Assembly: GCA_947846985.1 (NCBI GenBank)
Contig: CANTUZ010000011.1
Span: forward strand, 14,186,096 to 14,250,095
Direction of reading: 5' to 3'
Source of the DNA: Fratercula arctica
Taxonomy: Eukaryota > Chordata > Aves > Charadriiformes > Alcidae
Length of the DNA: 64,000 nt
Shown: positions 61,952 to 64,000 of the stretch, in pieces
Numbering within the stretch: the first letter of the stretch is position 1
Layout: each line of letters begins with the position of its first letter
Made by a program: the position numbers and the translations under genes
The notes under the pieces: model-generated
Seen by the model: only the letters and a program-made list of their open reading frames with translations
Databases searched by the model: none
Told to the model about the DNA's origin: nothing

Positions 61952-64000
61952 AGAAGTTGAGACCCAAATGGCCACAGCTTGCTTGTTACTGATACTGAAA
62001 CTATTTGATTTATAGATAATGCCTTTTTTCCTTTGAATGGCTTTTACATTTAGCATGAAACATTCACAAAACAAAACTGTGTGACCTAGTGTTTATAGAG
62101 CTGGAAGAAGAGAGGACAATGCTACAGTATCTGCTCTAATGAATACAAATGCTTAGGAATCATTGAGTTGGTCTAGAGTCAGGACTGTCCTCTTTGTGAG
62201 CATCCTGACCACCATGAAATGCCCTGGATATGCACTGCATATTTAGTTTGCACCAAGAGGAATAGCAGGAAGATGGACTGAGGGGAGCTCTCTCCTGAAA
62301 TTCTGTATCCAGATGATTGGAGCACATTGTTGTGACTTCTGCTTTCCAGAGCTCCAGGAAGAGAGAGACGAACACTGAACTGCTGGAGAGGAGGCATGGC
62401 ATCACAATTTCAAGCAGACACAATTTCAAGCATCACAAGTTTCGTGACAACTGGCTGCTGTTGACACCTAACTCTAAGGGGAAGAGTCAGAATTATGAGT
62501 CACATTTATATGACCAAATATGTGCCTGTCATGTAGCAGGGTGGGACCTGCCTTGCCTCTCAGTAGGAAATATCTTGACTGGAAGTAGGCTGATGTTATC
62601 GGAACAGTTTGTTATTCTCAGCCTGCTTCCAAGAAAGGAGGTGAATAGAAGCAATCAGGTCTCCAGGTGAATTATCCTGGCAGGCAAATCCAGTTTAGTC
62701 TTAGGTGAATCACCACAAACTGTTTGTTCATGTAATATCAATGTCCATTTATAGACAGAGACTACTTTTGTTTATGTCTGTCTCTAAAATAGTAGGTACA
62801 GCTCTGGGCACTGTTACGACAAAGATGACTAAACCTGCCCTGGAACGTCACTAAGTTTTACAATGGCCACTGCCTGTCAGGGCACTGCATGGCTGATCTT
62901 CTTTTCAGAATTGACCTTGTACAAGGGCAGTTCCAAGGTCAGCAGAGCCACAAGAAACACTGGTAAAGGCAGAAATCAAAGGCAAAGCCATTCTGTATCA
63001 TTAAGTGCATTTTTTTAATTATTTTTGAATCACATTTTTGGTCATAGGAACATGACTCATAACTCTGAGTCCTCTCCTTGGAACATTTGAGGTCCTGGAT
63101 GCCTAAATTTCCAAGTGTGATACTCAAGACTATCTGGCTTAGGAAATCCCTGAACTGCAGTTTGGTGGACAATGGGAGAGTATTCAAAGGAAGCACTGGT
63201 ATGTGTTGTCCTGCTCTTTCACTCTACCCTATGCATTCTCATTGAGTTGCTGTCAGAAAGAGGACGGTAGCCTAGATGTTTGTTCTGAGCTCCTGTATCA
63301 GTTCTTATGTCTTGGCTGTTGAAAGTATAGAGAATGGTCCCTTCCATCAAAAGCTATAGCTATAGCTTTTAAGCATTTTAACAACTGGAAGTATCTTTTG
63401 TGTACAGGCGTAGAACATTTCCTCTTCAACCACAGACCTAATTTCTGCTAATCATTTATACTTCAAAGGTCATTTGAAGATCCAGTACTACACGTGATTT
63501 CTTTCTTGTCTCTTTCTCTCCTGGTTCTTGGCCTCAGGAGACCTCCTGATGTTGCTGTGTCTTGCAGCCAGGTATGGCCAATCAATTACTCATGTGAATC
63601 TCCACTCCAACATGGCTAAAAAACTCTCCCATGTCAACCCTTTCTCATTTTGAGCTCTGCAGCATCTTTTCAGCAAAGACAGCAGGAGTAATTTAGCTCC
63701 TTTCCATGGGCTAGAAGATTGTCGGATGTTGCTTTTAACAAACAAAACATTGACCATGCTGCTCCTACAGCTGTCAGATGTGAACTTTCTTCTGTTATAC
63801 TCCCAAGATGTTCTTAGGTCCCTCTTCAGGAAATCTGCCCATCTGTACAGGGCTTGGTTTAGTGGTGTCATTTTAAGCTCCAGGTAACAATCTGTAAAAT
63901 CATGGAATTAATTCTCTCTGACTGGATAACCATAACTGAGGCTCTCTGCAGTGTTACATGAAGTTGTCTCTTTCTCATTCACAGATAGCATTTCAATGAC
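61952..64000. other. Non-coding to window end, no supported feature
   Basis: A 93-codon minus-strand open frame (63590-63871) is unrecognised. No repeats seen. Confidence 0.5.

Noticed and set aside
63590..63871. 93-codon minus-strand open frame
   Set aside because: Unrecognised and isolated; probably chance.

Overview
The window is nuclear DNA of a bird. It carries several CR1 LINE copies, some ending in the ATTCTATG-type octamer repeat typical of avian CR1, and solo LTRs of endogenous retroviruses. It holds one vertebrate-style gene with about 40 introns. There is no bacterial-type gene organisation. I cannot name the species from sequence alone.

The centrepiece is a complete sarcomeric myosin heavy chain gene on the + strand, from a TATA-type promoter near 15.55 kb to poly(A) signals at 55.29 kb. 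I traced two non-coding 5' exons and 39 coding exons. Each splice junction keeps frame, and the coding exons add up to 5,817 nt, i.e. 1,938 residues plus stop. The N-terminus, loop 2, the stretch after it and the C-terminal tail point to MYH13, the extraocular and 'superfast' myosin. Assignment to the striated myosin II family is secure; MYH13 orthology is inferred by eye. One intron (33) uses a GC donor. The last coding exon carries only four codons and the stop.

Region by region: 1-15.4 kb is intergenic, with a minus-strand CR1 (1.33-2.0 kb), a 1.17 kb solo LTR with perfect 5-bp target duplications (6.70-7.87 kb), a long degenerate CR1 with a reverse-transcriptase remnant interrupted by a 363-bp solo LTR (9.68-12.23 kb), and a probable 1.6 kb C-rich LTR containing a degenerate minisatellite (13.13-14.76 kb) that ends about 0.8 kb before the myosin TATA box. 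15.5-55.3 kb is the myosin gene. Its introns hold CR1 fragments (17, 28, 37), two antisense copies of the same 1.1-1.2 kb LTR (17, 35), a 97% identical inverted duplication (23), a 95% identical direct duplication (21) and a small tandem repeat (19). 55.56-56.34 kb is a dense CpG island starting just after the myosin poly(A) site, probably the promoter of another gene. 56.4-64 kb is non-coding as far as I can see, with three CR1 fragments.

I found no new enzymatic or defence system. The observations most worth checking are the MYH13 identity with its loop sequences, the hairpin-forming inverted duplication in intron 23, the near-identical inverted LTR pair flanking most of the gene, the LTR just upstream of the promoter, and the CpG island behind the gene.
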